Below the pieces are notes generated by a model. The model was not told the DNA's origin. It worked only from the letters and a program-made list of their open reading frames with translations, and did no database searches. From the IMG/VR virus record IMGVR_UViG_3300020377_000013, positions 1 through 41,349 of that record: a DNA stretch of 41,349 nt. One strand, written 5' to 3'. The first letter of the stretch is position 1. Each line of letters opens with the position of its first letter. Source of the DNA: a virus. Positions 7,710-18,100 of this stretch are shown here, piece by piece. The position numbers were made by a program, and so were the translations under genes.

Positions 7710-9747
7710 TGATATTGAAAAAACATTAAAGAATAAGACTAAAGCTAGAGAAGGTTATAAAGATCCTAGTAATAACTTTCCTAGTGTAGGATATGGAAAC
7801 TCTTCTTCTTTAAACAAAGCTGCTAGAGGTGTACACACAAATGAATTGTATATTGGTGGTGGTACAACAGATTTAAATTTAGACTTAAAAGAAAACGATC
7901 ATTCGGAATATCCACTCAACCAAGTAAAAGAATCAGTATCAGGTCATATATCTGAAGTAGACGATACACCAAACAATGAAAGATTGTTATGGAGACATAA
8001 AACTGGATCAGGTGTAGAGATGAGACCTGATGGAACTATAATCGTTTCTTCTAGAAAAAATACTATCCATATTACTGGTGGAGACCAAAAAGTAATTATT
8101 GAAGGCGATGGTGATGTACATTATATGGGTAACTTGAAACTACACGTATCCGGAGATCTGGATATGGAAGTTGGCGGTGACTATAACTTAAGAGTACAAG
8201 GTGATAAGAATGAAGAGATACATGGTGGATCAAATACAAAGGTATATGAAAATAAATTAGAAACAGTGTCAGGTAATTCTTCTACGTTTGTTACAGGTGC
8301 AAATACCGAAACCTACTTATCTGACTATAATAAAATCGTAAAAGGTAATAATACCGAACGTGTTGCGGGCAAGCACGCAGAGTACATAGGTGATGATGCA
8401 ATTGTGACAGCAAAGAACGCAATGAACTTTACATCTCCGGATATAAACATTGCTGCAAATGATTTAACTGCCATTGCTACTACAGGCGCGATAGGTGGTG
8501 ATAATGTAATTCACTATGGAAAAAATTACTATGGTACATCTGCTACGTTTACTGAAGGTGTTACAGGTCCAGTATTTCATGGTGATCTTCAAGGTACAGC
8601 AGTCAGAGCAATTACAGCAGACGTTACAAACTCTCAGAATTATTCAGATCCAGATACGCATGATGGTAGTGCTGGTAACACAGGTTCTGCACAAGGTTAC
8701 ACTGCAGACAATACTCCAACAGACACTAGCAATAGAATGACACCTCCTGGTCCAAGTTCAACTACAATGGATCAATACTTAAATCAATCAGACAAAGGTG
8801 TAAGAACTGTTACGGTAGATCCTGGTGATGTAATGAAAAATACGATTGATAAGACATCTCATTATGGTGGAATATCGAAGTATCCTCTTACAACTGAAAT
8901 GGTTAGGTCAAGATTACGAGATCCAAACACTGCAAGAAATAAAACGTTTATTGGTAGAGCTATAGCTGAAAATGTTTTATCTCCTAGTTATATTCAACAA
9001 AAGCCTGAAAAGTTTGAGATAGGATTAATATTCAATCGCGATGGTACAGGTAAAATTCCTGCTGGTAAGTTACTTGGCAACGAAGATATGAAACTAGAAA
9101 AGATTGCTACTGAAGCAAATACTATTGTAGTTCGGACACTTATCCCTAATCAATCTTATAATCCTGAACAACAGTATCAAAAATACGGTGTAATAAATGG
9201 TCATACTAAATTGGCTTCAGGTATATCACTGGCAAAATTCTTAGGTGGATATGGAGATCCTAACACATTAGAACATATTACAGATGACGTTGAGCGAGTA
9301 AAGATTGCTCGTAACTTATATGCGCATGCTGAATTTATGAATGCAGCTCAACAATATTTAGAAGAACTTAACAGTCATCGTTTAATAGTTACTGAAGGCT
9401 TATATAAAAAACGACCTGATGAAACATTAGATCCAAATAGTCTTAACCTATTAGCATCACGAGGTCAGGTAGTTGTATACGAATTAAGAGATAGAAATGG
9501 ATTAATTGATATAGAGAAAACATTTGATTTGGCATTGTATTGTAAAGACTATGTTAACTTTGATCGAATGATTCTTGATTATGATTCATATAATCCTGAT
9601 GATAGCTTAAATGCTCAAGTCATTATACAAATGCCTGCTGTAAATGCGGATTGGAATATGAGATATCGAAATGAAATTGAAACAAGATTTAATAATTACA
9701 CACAAACAAACGGTGAATTGGTAGAAATATCAGAACCACCTGTATAA
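7702..9747 (+). CDS. Beta-helical spike (gp5C-like needle) with a C-terminal domain of unknown role
   Basis: This 681-residue protein has, from about residues 95 to 250, short repeats of the VxGxxxxx kind seen in the T4 gp5 C-terminal needle: VIIEGDGDVHYMGN, LHVSGDLDMEVGGDYNLRVQ, VSGNSSTFVTGANTE. This indicates a triple-stranded beta-helix that forms the membrane-piercing tip. Preceding residues include GVEMRPDGTIIVSS, the usual lead-in to such needles. After a linker rich in Asp, Thr and Gly (about 310-360) a further domain (about 390-675) follows; I do not recognise it with certainty. The gene overlaps gp5 by eight bases, so the two proteins probably do the work of T4 gp5 as a split pair. 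A late promoter lies just after its stop. Confidence 0.75.
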   Translation: MSDDIEKTLKNKTKAREGYKDPSNNFPSVGYGNSSSLNKAARGVHTNELYIGGGTTDLNLDLKENDHSEYPLNQVKESVSGHISEVDDTPNNERLLWRHKTGSGVEMRPDGTIIVSSRKNTIHITGGDQKVIIEGDGDVHYMGNLKLHVSGDLDMEVGGDYNLRVQGDKNEEIHGGSNTKVYENKLETVSGNSSTFVTGANTETYLSDYNKIVKGNNTERVAGKHAEYIGDDAIVTAKNAMNFTSPDINIAANDLTAIATTGAIGGDNVIHYGKNYYGTSATFTEGVTGPVFHGDLQGTAVRAITADVTNSQNYSDPDTHDGSAGNTGSAQGYTADNTPTDTSNRMTPPGPSSTTMDQYLNQSDKGVRTVTVDPGDVMKNTIDKTSHYGGISKYPLTTEMVRSRLRDPNTARNKTFIGRAIAENVLSPSYIQQKPEKFEIGLIFNRDGTGKIPAGKLLGNEDMKLEKIATEANTIVVRTLIPNQSYNPEQQYQKYGVINGHTKLASGISLAKFLGGYGDPNTLEHITDDVERVKIARNLYAHAEFMNAAQQYLEELNSHRLIVTEGLYKKRPDETLDPNSLNLLASRGQVVVYELRDRNGLIDIEKTFDLALYCKDYVNFDRMILDYDSYNPDDSLNAQVIIQMPAVNADWNMRYRNEIETRFNNYTQTNGELVEISEPPV

Positions 9748-9751
9748 ACTA

Positions 9752-9759
9752 TATAAATA
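9752..9759 (+). promoter_or_regulatory. T4-type late promoter for gp25-gp6
   Basis: This exact TATAAATA sits in the 36-base gap after the spike gene. An AGAGGA ribosome binding site (9774-9779) and the gp25 ATG at 9784 follow, spacing that fits an active late promoter. Confidence 0.75.
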
Positions 9760-9783
9760 GGAATAACAACATTAGAGGATTAA

Positions 9784-10221
9784 ATGGCTAAAGCGTTTTC
9801 GATAGAAGATACTAATCTTAATACATCGATACTTAGTTCTAGAGCTCGTAACTATAAGGATTTGGATTTAACATTTAGTCCAAAGCCAGCAGGAGATGTA
9901 TTTAAAAAATTAGATGCTGCTTCTGTAAAACAAGCTGTAAAGAATCTTTTAATGACGGCACAAGGTGAAAAACCATTTCAACCATATTTCGGATCACAGT
10001 TAGGAGAAGCGCTGTTTGATTTAGATACTGACTTTGATCCAGAATATGTACAGAATATTATAGCAGATGCCATACAAACATATGAACCAAGAGCTCACCT
10101 ATTAAGAGTTAGTGTTCAGCTACAACCAGATTTTAATTCAATAGACGCATCAGTAGAATTTCAAGTTGTAAACACAAAAGAAATTGTAGTAGTTGATGTA
10201 TCATTAGCGAGGCTTAGATAA
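9784..10221 (+). CDS. gp25: Baseplate wedge protein gp25
   Basis: This 145-residue protein is of the GpW/gp25 family, close to T4 gp25 in length (132). Diagnostic features are DLTFSPKPAGDVFKKLDA near the N-terminus, the core motif GEKPFQPYFGSQLGEALFD (about 61-79; the conserved E-PF-P-FG-L pattern), and an amphipathic C-terminal half with the IQTYEPRAHLLRVSVQL stretch. In contractile tails gp25 sits at the junction of inner baseplate and sheath, where it contacts the first sheath ring and nucleates sheath assembly. It has its own late promoter and good ribosome binding site. Its TAA is followed directly by the gp6 ATG, so the two wedge proteins are probably translated together. Confidence 0.93.
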   Translation: MAKAFSIEDTNLNTSILSSRARNYKDLDLTFSPKPAGDVFKKLDAASVKQAVKNLLMTAQGEKPFQPYFGSQLGEALFDLDTDFDPEYVQNIIADAIQTYEPRAHLLRVSVQLQPDFNSIDASVEFQVVNTKEIVVVDVSLARLR

Positions 10222-12060
10222 ATGGCTGCAACAGTTATTAAATCGTCTGATCTTGATTTTAACAATATCAAAGAATCATTAAAAAATTTCTTTAAACAGC
10301 AGGATGAGTTTTCTGATTATGACTTTGATGCTTCAGGTCTTAATAATGTTTTAGATGTTTTGGCATACAATACTCACTTAAATGGATTAACTGCAAACTT
10401 TGCAATTAACGAATCCTTTTTACCTACTGCACAATTAAGAGCATCTATCGTATCTCATGCTGAAACGTTAGGATATGAAGTTAGATCAATCACTACGTCA
10501 AAAGCAGTTTTAAATCTTAATGTCAATATGGCAGGAGTTGTAGGTCGGCGACCACAGATACAGTTACCAGCTGGTTGGACATTTACATCTTCAATTGACG
10601 GTGTGTCATATACATTTAGAACATTAGAATCTTATTTTGCAAGAGATGATGGAACTGGAAACTATACATTTAAAACATCAGAAGATTCTCCTAACATACC
10701 AGTGTTTGAAGGTGTAGAAAAAACCAAGACATTTTTTGTTGGTGAACAGAATGAAAGACAAATCTTCGTAATACCAGATGAAACAATTGATACAGCTACA
10801 GCAAAAGTAAATGTATTCGACACCGCTACATCTAGTAATTTTCAGGCATACATTCCACTAAGGTCAGCTGTGACAATTGATAAAGATACAAGAGTATACT
10901 CAATTCGCGAAGCGCCTAATGGAACTTATGAATTAAACTTTGGTGACGGTGTATCCTTTGGTAAGAAACCAGATCCTGGTAATAAAGTAACTGTTACTTA
11001 TCTTTCAAGCAAAGGACCACTAGCAGACAATGGAACTGTATTTACTTCTAATAATGACTTTAATCACCTTGGCTTGGACTATCCAGTTGTTGTTACAACT
11101 CAAACCGAATCAACAGGTGGCGCGGATAAGCAAACAATCGAAAGTATCAAACAACTTGCACCAATCGCATATGCATCGCAAAATCGATTAGTTACATCGT
11201 TAGATTATAAAGGAATGATATTAAGTAACTTTACAGATGTAACAGATTGTAACGTCTGGTCTGGAGATCAGAACGTTCCACGTGATTATGGTGCTGTATA
11301 TGTTTCATTAAACTTTGCAGATAATACATCGCAGACTGTACAAGATCAAATTAAAGCAGGAATCATTGGTCAGTTTACTGATAACTTATCAGTCGTTTCA
11401 ATTACTACAAAATTTACAGATCCTACAGAACTATTCTTAGAACTTACACTATCTTTCCAATTTGATCCTTCACTTACAGGTATCAGTTTATCTGCTACTG
11501 AAAGCTCAGTGTATAGATTTTTAAATTCATATTTCTCAAGGAATCTAAATAAGTTTGGTAAAATATTTAGACGTAGTAATATGTTAACTGAAATTGATGC
11601 TATTGATCAGGCTATACTTTCAAGTAAGTGTGATGTAAAAGCACAGTTAAGATTTAGTCCAACAATAGGTGATAAGAGAACATTTGAACTACAATATCCT
11701 ATGGATATAGCTGCACCTGATCCTTATCGATATATGGTACAATCACAGACATTTGAATTTGAAGGAACCATCGCAGTTATAAGAAATAAACTTAACTCTA
11801 CTAGGTTACAGGTAACAGACATTGATGGCAACGTTCTTTTAGATAATGTCGGCGAATACTTTCCAAGTACTGGTTTAGTTAAGATAGTAGGATTTACACC
11901 TGAAGCATTTATAGGCGGTGAAGATTTTATTAAGGTATCAGTCGTACCATTGAATGAAAGTATAATTAAACCATTACGCAATTATGTAATAAAAATCGAT
12001 CCAAGCTTATCATTTGCAACAGCAAGCGTAGATAGACAAGACACTACATCAACGGTATAA
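10222..12060 (+). CDS. gp6: Baseplate wedge protein gp6
   Basis: This 612-residue protein is in the place and size range of T4 gp6 (660), directly after gp25 as gpJ follows gpW in P2-like phages. Features of the gp6/J family are the N-terminal helix FNNIKESLKNFFKQQDEF, the segment LDVLAYNTHLNGLTANFAIN (about 45-64), INESFLPTAQLRASIVSHA with conserved turns, and a middle region around YELNFGDGVSFG (about 237-248). gp6 dimers form the continuous ring that ties the six wedges together and drives the baseplate shape change. The next gene starts four bases after the stop. Confidence 0.9.
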   Translation: MAATVIKSSDLDFNNIKESLKNFFKQQDEFSDYDFDASGLNNVLDVLAYNTHLNGLTANFAINESFLPTAQLRASIVSHAETLGYEVRSITTSKAVLNLNVNMAGVVGRRPQIQLPAGWTFTSSIDGVSYTFRTLESYFARDDGTGNYTFKTSEDSPNIPVFEGVEKTKTFFVGEQNERQIFVIPDETIDTATAKVNVFDTATSSNFQAYIPLRSAVTIDKDTRVYSIREAPNGTYELNFGDGVSFGKKPDPGNKVTVTYLSSKGPLADNGTVFTSNNDFNHLGLDYPVVVTTQTESTGGADKQTIESIKQLAPIAYASQNRLVTSLDYKGMILSNFTDVTDCNVWSGDQNVPRDYGAVYVSLNFADNTSQTVQDQIKAGIIGQFTDNLSVVSITTKFTDPTELFLELTLSFQFDPSLTGISLSATESSVYRFLNSYFSRNLNKFGKIFRRSNMLTEIDAIDQAILSSKCDVKAQLRFSPTIGDKRTFELQYPMDIAAPDPYRYMVQSQTFEFEGTIAVIRNKLNSTRLQVTDIDGNVLLDNVGEYFPSTGLVKIVGFTPEAFIGGEDFIKVSVVPLNESIIKPLRNYVIKIDPSLSFATASVDRQDTTSTV

Positions 12061-12064
12061 ATTC

Positions 12065-13177
12065 ATGGCAGCATTCGCACAAACACTTAGAGATTTTGGC
12101 AGACATGCAACTAATCTAAATAAAACTCTGGTTGATGAAATATTACCAGAACATTTTAGACAAGACTATCCTAATTTAATAACTTTTCTAGATGCTTATT
12201 ATGAGCATTTAGATTCTGCAGATAATTTTGGCGGTGTTATTGAAGAGCTGCAAACGTTAAGAGATATTGAAGATGCTAAGTTAGAATATTTAGATTTACT
12301 ATTTGATGAAATTGGTTTAGGTATTTCACAAGGCCAGTTCGTTACACCAAGAGAAGTTATTCGAAACTTTGGTAATTTCTTTAGAGTTAAAGGTTCTGAA
12401 TATTCTATTCATGGATTTTTTAGAGCATTCTTTAATGAAGAGATTGAGATCTTTCATCCTAAGGACAGCCTGTTTATTGTAGGCCAATCTAGAGTTGGTA
12501 CTGAAGATGCTAAGAAAATACAAGACGGACGACTATTTCAAGTTTTCTCTACACTAATTAAAGGACCTATTCCTTTAGTTATATGGGAAGCTTTATATAG
12601 AAAATATGTACATCCATCTGGATTTTACTTAGGTGCAAATGTTGTTTTAGAAGCAGAACCTCGGGTTCCTATTACCACAGTAGCATCTATTCCGTTTATC
12701 AATCCAAACATTAATGTGTTTGGTAGTGCAGCATTAGTATATGATCCGGAAGGAGAAGTGGTAGGCGCTTTAAGAGGATTCCGTATTACACCAGATGCTG
12801 GTATTGCGAAAACAATAAGTGGTTATCGAGCTGCATTTGATGGTCTGGACGGACAAGACTCAGATCAAATTAATAATGAAGCAACGCTATACATGAATAG
12901 AGGTTTTGTTGTAGATGGTTATGTCGGAGGCGATAGAGAACGTTTTTATCTACGTGATAGATATAATTTATCTAGAACAATTAAGAAGTTTCAGAATATG
13001 ACTATTGCTGAGCTCGAAGGGTACTATAGCAGTATGTACGAAATGGGTGGATACTGGGTATCATTTGACGATAAGACAGATTCAGCTGGTACAACTTCAA
13101 ATAATGTTCCACTTTCGTCTGTTAAATTTTCATCAACAAATGACACATTTGATGCTAGATCCTACTTCAGACAGTAG
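12065..13177 (+). CDS. Baseplate wedge/structural protein in the gp7 position
   Basis: This 370-residue protein belongs to a structural family common in marine T4-like phages. The N-terminal part has YPNLITFLDAYYEHL (about 35-49) and, after a helical region, FRVKGSEYSIHGFFRAFFNE (about 105-124), followed by a beta-rich C-terminal half. The arrangement recalls P2 gpI and the conserved part of T4 gp7, which completes the wedge triangle with two gp6 copies. T4 order is 6-7-8 and here it is gp6, this gene, a small protein, gp8. It is far shorter than T4 gp7 (1032), so only the core would be kept. The gp7 assignment is positional inference; the structural role is more secure. No good ribosome binding site precedes its ATG, so coupling to gp6 translation is likely. 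Confidence 0.6.
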   Translation: MAAFAQTLRDFGRHATNLNKTLVDEILPEHFRQDYPNLITFLDAYYEHLDSADNFGGVIEELQTLRDIEDAKLEYLDLLFDEIGLGISQGQFVTPREVIRNFGNFFRVKGSEYSIHGFFRAFFNEEIEIFHPKDSLFIVGQSRVGTEDAKKIQDGRLFQVFSTLIKGPIPLVIWEALYRKYVHPSGFYLGANVVLEAEPRVPITTVASIPFINPNINVFGSAALVYDPEGEVVGALRGFRITPDAGIAKTISGYRAAFDGLDGQDSDQINNEATLYMNRGFVVDGYVGGDRERFYLRDRYNLSRTIKKFQNMTIAELEGYYSSMYEMGGYWVSFDDKTDSAGTTSNNVPLSSVKFSSTNDTFDARSYFRQ

Positions 13178-13186
13178 TGTAACTAT

Positions 13187-13194
13187 TATAAATA
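13187..13194 (+). promoter_or_regulatory. T4-type late promoter upstream of small fibre-like gene and gp8
   Basis: This exact TATAAATA lies in the 42-base intergenic gap, followed by AGGAA (13209-13213) and the ATG at 13220. The position is like that of the boxes before gp48 and gp25. Confidence 0.72.
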
Positions 13195-13219
13195 ATGTTA
13201 AACATTTTAGGAATTAAAA

Positions 13220-13732
13220 ATGGCAAGACAGATTATAAACAGAGGCGCAACAGGTAATGACGGAACCGGTGATGATCTATATACCGGTGCTGGAAAGATA
13301 AATGATAATTTTGAAGAACTGTATAATGCTGTACAAGATATTGAAACTATCGTTGGTACAGACTCATCCGTTAACCTAGGCGTATCATTAGCGACTAGTT
13401 CAGTTGTATGGGAAGGTGCCACTGCCGATTCTCATGAAACAACTTTATCAGTCATTGATCCAACAACTGACAGAACAATCAACTTGCCAGATAGCAGTGG
13501 TACAGTAGCTTTAAAACATAATATTCCAGATACAATTGATTCTGATTATGTGCAAAGTAAAGCTGTAGAATTAGATTTAAGAAATTATTCAGTAGCTACT
13601 GCACCGACAGGGTCACACGGTAAAATGATATTTACAACCGACGGAGATTCAGGTAGTCCATGTCTAGCAATTTTCGACAGTGCAGCCGGTTTTTATAAAC
13701 GAATCGCTCTCGGCGGTGCAATTAGTACTTAA
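13220..13732 (+). CDS. Small fibre-like baseplate/tail protein
   Basis: This 170-residue protein has an N-terminal motif INRGATGNDGTGDDLYTG and then KINDNFEELYNAV (about 28-40), a signature found at the start of many marine phage tail proteins and probably an attachment helix. The middle has DRTINLPDSSGTVAL (about 85-99), a short module that recurs in the 1873-residue fibre of this phage. The C-terminal 60 residues are beta-rich and end in FYKRIALGGA. The role is likely structural, linking a fibre to the wedge, as inferred from its place between the gp7-position gene and gp8. It has its own late promoter and ribosome binding site. No enzymatic motif is seen. Confidence 0.6.
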   Translation: MARQIINRGATGNDGTGDDLYTGAGKINDNFEELYNAVQDIETIVGTDSSVNLGVSLATSSVVWEGATADSHETTLSVIDPTTDRTINLPDSSGTVALKHNIPDTIDSDYVQSKAVELDLRNYSVATAPTGSHGKMIFTTDGDSGSPCLAIFDSAAGFYKRIALGGAIST

Positions 13733-13745
13733 TAGGATATAAACA

Positions 13746-15116
13746 ATGCCAGCAACTATTACAGATACCTTAAGACAACAGATTGCTCGAGATTTCTTCG
13801 AGCGGTTTGAACAACAGACTCACAATTATTATGTGGGTATTGGTAGGTCACAACCATGGGATTCGAACGAAACAGTTCCTATTCCTATTAACAGTCCTCA
13901 AGAAGTTTCTAAATTAAGAAATGCCTTGCAGTCTATTAAAAAGGTTAAGTCTACATCTCTTGTTGTTCCTCGTAACAATTGGTCAAATGGTAGGATCTAT
14001 TCTCCATATGATGATACAGTAGCAGGTTATCCTGCACAGCCTTACTACGTAAAGAATGATAACAACCAAGTATATGTCTGTTTAGAAACTGGCCGTAACA
14101 GACTAGGTGTTGCTCAACCTTCTACAGTAGAACCGACAGGTGCTAATCATAGTTCTTTCAGAACTGCCGACGGTTACGTATGGAAGTTTATGTATACCAT
14201 AAGTGGATCACGGCAAGAGCAATTCCAATCATCAAATTTTATACCTGTACAAAAACAATTTAATGTTGATTCTAACTCTACTGGCATTGAGTTAAAACAA
14301 AAAGCAGTACAAGATAGTGCGATACCAGGACAGGTTTTAAGCGTTGCTCTAGAAGATGGTGGCACAGGTTATACAAGTATACCAACAGTTACAATTACAG
14401 GTAATGGTGTTGATGCAAAAGTTGTAGCCGACATTGATTCTGGTGCAGGTGTAGTTTCACGTCTTCGAATAAAAGACAGTGCTCATCCGAGCGGACCAGG
14501 CACTACAGCTCCATTAGCACACGGTAATGGGTACACTATAGCATTTGTTACAATATCTGGCGGTGGTGGAACAGGCGCTAAAGCTCGAGCAATCCTGCCA
14601 TTTAGCGATTCTGGTGTAGGTGCAGATCCAAGAGTAGATTTAAAAACCTCAGCTGTTATGTTCCATTCATTACTTGAAGGTAATGACAGTGACTTCTTAC
14701 TTGGTCAAGATTTCAGACAGGTAACACTATTTAAAGATCCACTAAATAGACAAGGCGCAAAGGTTATTGCTAATACAGCTAGCTGCTTAGATTTTATGAG
14801 ATTGTCTAATACACTAAATGGATTTACAAGAGATAAAATTATTGAAGGTCAAACAACGTTTGCACAAGCGTATATTGATGATATAGATTCTGATAAAATA
14901 TATTTCCACCAAGATGATGAAACTGGATTTACAGCATTTCAAGATGGAGAGATTATCGAAGAAACTACAGGACCAGGACAAGGTATTATTGACTCAGCAT
15001 TAATTCAATCAGAAGTTGATAGAAGAACTGGTGATATTCTATACATTGATAATAGATCACCAGTTGAAAGAACCGCAGCGCAAGCTGAAGATATAAAAAT
15101 TATTCTACAATTCTAA
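13746..15116 (+). CDS. gp8: Baseplate wedge protein gp8
   Basis: This 456-residue protein matches T4 gp8 at several landmark points I can recall: YYVGIGRSQPWDSNE (T4 has FGRSEPWSSNE) near residues 28-42, VVPRNNW near 77, DGYVWKFMYTI (about 142-152) and the ending YIDNRSPVERT followed by EDIKIILQF. T4 gp8 is 334 residues; an insertion of about 120 residues lies in the middle (roughly 200-300), with Gly-rich strands such as LEDGGTGYTSIPTVTITGNG. gp8 is a dimer on the outer wedge that holds neighbouring subunits and receives the peripheral baseplate. The start has an AGGA-type site (TAGGAtataaacaATG). Confidence 0.88.
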   Translation: MPATITDTLRQQIARDFFERFEQQTHNYYVGIGRSQPWDSNETVPIPINSPQEVSKLRNALQSIKKVKSTSLVVPRNNWSNGRIYSPYDDTVAGYPAQPYYVKNDNNQVYVCLETGRNRLGVAQPSTVEPTGANHSSFRTADGYVWKFMYTISGSRQEQFQSSNFIPVQKQFNVDSNSTGIELKQKAVQDSAIPGQVLSVALEDGGTGYTSIPTVTITGNGVDAKVVADIDSGAGVVSRLRIKDSAHPSGPGTTAPLAHGNGYTIAFVTISGGGGTGAKARAILPFSDSGVGADPRVDLKTSAVMFHSLLEGNDSDFLLGQDFRQVTLFKDPLNRQGAKVIANTASCLDFMRLSNTLNGFTRDKIIEGQTTFAQAYIDDIDSDKIYFHQDDETGFTAFQDGEIIEETTGPGQGIIDSALIQSEVDRRTGDILYIDNRSPVERTAAQAEDIKIILQF

Positions 15117-15126
15117 GGAATAGAAG

Positions 15127-18100
15127 ATGGCAACAGTATATACAGATACCTTATTTGATACAAAGTATAAGGACGATTTTGCAGATAGTGATGGTTATTA
15201 TCGCATACTGTTTAATAGTGGACGAGCTCTTCAAGCACGTGAACTTACACAGATGCAAACTATTATCCAAAAGCAAGTCGAACGCTTTGGTAATAACATA
15301 TTTAAAGAAGGTGCTGTTGTAAAACCTGGCGGTTTGAACATCGATACTGCCTATGAATTTGTAAAGCTAGATCCTACATCAACTGGTACAGGCGCAACTG
15401 TAGGAGAGATTATTACAGGTGCAACTTCAGGTTTAAAGGCAGAAGTTTTAGAAAGACTTGACGCCGAGGCCGGTGATCCTGTAACATATTACATTAGATA
15501 TGTCAATACTACTTCAGCTTCTGCTGGACCTAACACACCTAGGTTCTCAGCAGGTGAAAGCTTAGGAGCAGGCCGAGTTGTTCAAATAATTAACACAGAT
15601 ATAAATCCAGCTGTCGGCAGAGGCACTAGGATTACTGTCGGTGAAAGCATCTACTTTACTCAAGGTTTCTTTGTATATACAGAAAAGCAAGCAGCAATCA
15701 TAGCAAAATATGATGATGCACCTAATACTAATGTTGGATTTAAAATTACACAACAAGTGTTTAGTGTTGACGATGACTTGCAGCTATATGATAACCAAGG
15801 TACAAGTATTAATACTACTGCACCAGGCGCAGATAGGTATTGCATTAAGCTATTACTTACATCCGATGAAACTGTAGACTCAGATGAGAACTTTATCCAT
15901 GTAGCTACAATAAGAGATGGCGCTGTATTTACTGCAGTATCTGCTCAGCAAGATCAGGCATTTAATATTCCAAGAGATATGATTGCTACAAGAATTAAAG
16001 AAAATTCTGGTGATTATATTGTTAAACCTTTTAGAATTACGTTTGAAGAAGACTCACAAGATACTCATTTACTTTTAAAAGCAAGTGATGGTATCGTAGT
16101 TGTAGACGGCTATAGATCAGCTAGATTTGCACCTACTGATTTAAGAGTTGCAAAACCAACAACAGATATAGAAATTGAAGGCGAGTTTATGCCAGTCGAT
16201 TTTGGTCACTTTGTTGATGTTGCTGCAGGTCAAGTAAAAGGTGGGCCGGATATTACGACCTTAGCTCGACAAAACATTCGAACTGGACTAAATTACGGTG
16301 GTTCAACAATTGGTACAGTTAGAGTACGAGCCATAAGAGAAAATGGTTTAAACTATCGTTATTACTTATTTGATTTACGCATGAATGCAGGACAAAACTT
16401 TAGAGATGCTAGATCAATTGGTACTAATTCTACTAACTATTTTAATCCTACAATATCTGGTAGTAATGCACAAATTGAAGATCCACTTAACCATACACTA
16501 ATATATCAAACTCTATCACCAAGACCTAGAGTTTTAGATCCACAAAGTATGGAAGTACAAATTTTAAGACAAGGTACAAGTGATGGATCTGGTAATTTTA
16601 CTGTGAGTATTCCAACTAACTACGTATTGAATAATACTAGTGATTGGTTAATCATGCATGATTCGGGTCAAGCTGATAACTCTTCATTAGGTGGTATTAC
16701 TGCTGGTTCTAACACTACAACTATTACAGGACTTCCACCAAGTACACCAATAAAAGCTTATGTCTATGGTTCTACATCTGCTCCAGTTGTAAGAGCAAAG
16801 ACATTAGCTAAAAATCAAACTGTAACAACTACTATCACTACAGATCCAGTTACTGGTGAAAAGTATATTGACTTAGGTCAACCTGATGGATACAGAGTTC
16901 GAAGAGTAAGTTTAAATGATTCTGATGGAGCAGACGTATCTCATAAGTTTACATTCGATGATGGACAACGAGATAACTTTTATGGTTTAGCTCGTATGGT
17001 TTTAAATGACGGGCAAGCTGCACCAGCTGGAAATGTTTATGTGAAGTTTGATCACTTCAATCATGGTGCTGGTAACTTCTTTGCTGTTAACTCTTATACT
17101 GGTGTTGTTGACTATGAAGATATTCCTAGCCATACATCAATGTCTGGTCAAAGAATTAACTTACGTGATGCATATGACTTTAGACCAGTTATGAATAGTG
17201 GCGGTAGTTTTACTGAAGCTAACTTATCTTATCTTCCAGTGCCTACAGATCTAATTATTTCTGACAACACTTATTACTTGTCAAAGGCATTTAAACTTAT
17301 AATTGATAAAGAAGCAAATCTTGACATTGTACCTGGAGAAGTTTCTTTTGATCCTCCATATCCTACAGCGCCCGAAGGTACGCTGCCTCTTTACAATTTT
17401 AAATTCAATCCTAATACATTGGATGAAGAAGATATCACGGTACAAAAAATTGATCATCAACGATATACAATGGATGATATCAACTACTTAGAAAAAAGAA
17501 TTGAAAAGCTTGAAGAGATTACATCGCTATCAATGCTTGAAATGCAGACAAATAACTTCGAAGTTTTAGATTCAGCTGGTTTAAATAGAACTAAGTCTGG
17601 ATTTTTTGTAGATAACTTTACTACACACCTCTTATCTGAAACTACTAATCTATATTATAGAGCTTCAATAGATGCGTCCGAAGGAATATTAAGACCTACA
17701 TTTACTGAAGATAACTTACGCTTAATATATGATTCAGATAATTCAACAGGCGTAGTTAAGAAAGGTGATAATCTTTATCTTCAATTTACAGAAGAAAATT
17801 ATATCACTCAACCATTTGCTACTAAAGCTGTAAAGATCAATCCATATTCATCAACTGTATATACTGGTAATATGACAGTATCACCAGCATCTGATGAATG
17901 GAGAGATACAAACACTTTAGCTAGAAACGTTATTGATGGAGGCACAAAGCTTTCAACAAATACAGCTGCTAACTGGAACAATTGGGAATGGAACTGGGGT
18001 GGTAAAGATTTAGAAGATCTAAGAGTAGGTGATCAAACAAATACTATATCACGTACAAGTGGAAGAACCACAACTAAAACAGTTAATAAAGTTATAAGAG

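Noticed and set aside
12056-12063. TATAAATT box before the 370-residue gene
   Set aside because: It is a one-mismatch late box overlapping the gp6 stop and only one base from the ATG, too close to serve that gene; likely chance in AT-rich sequence.
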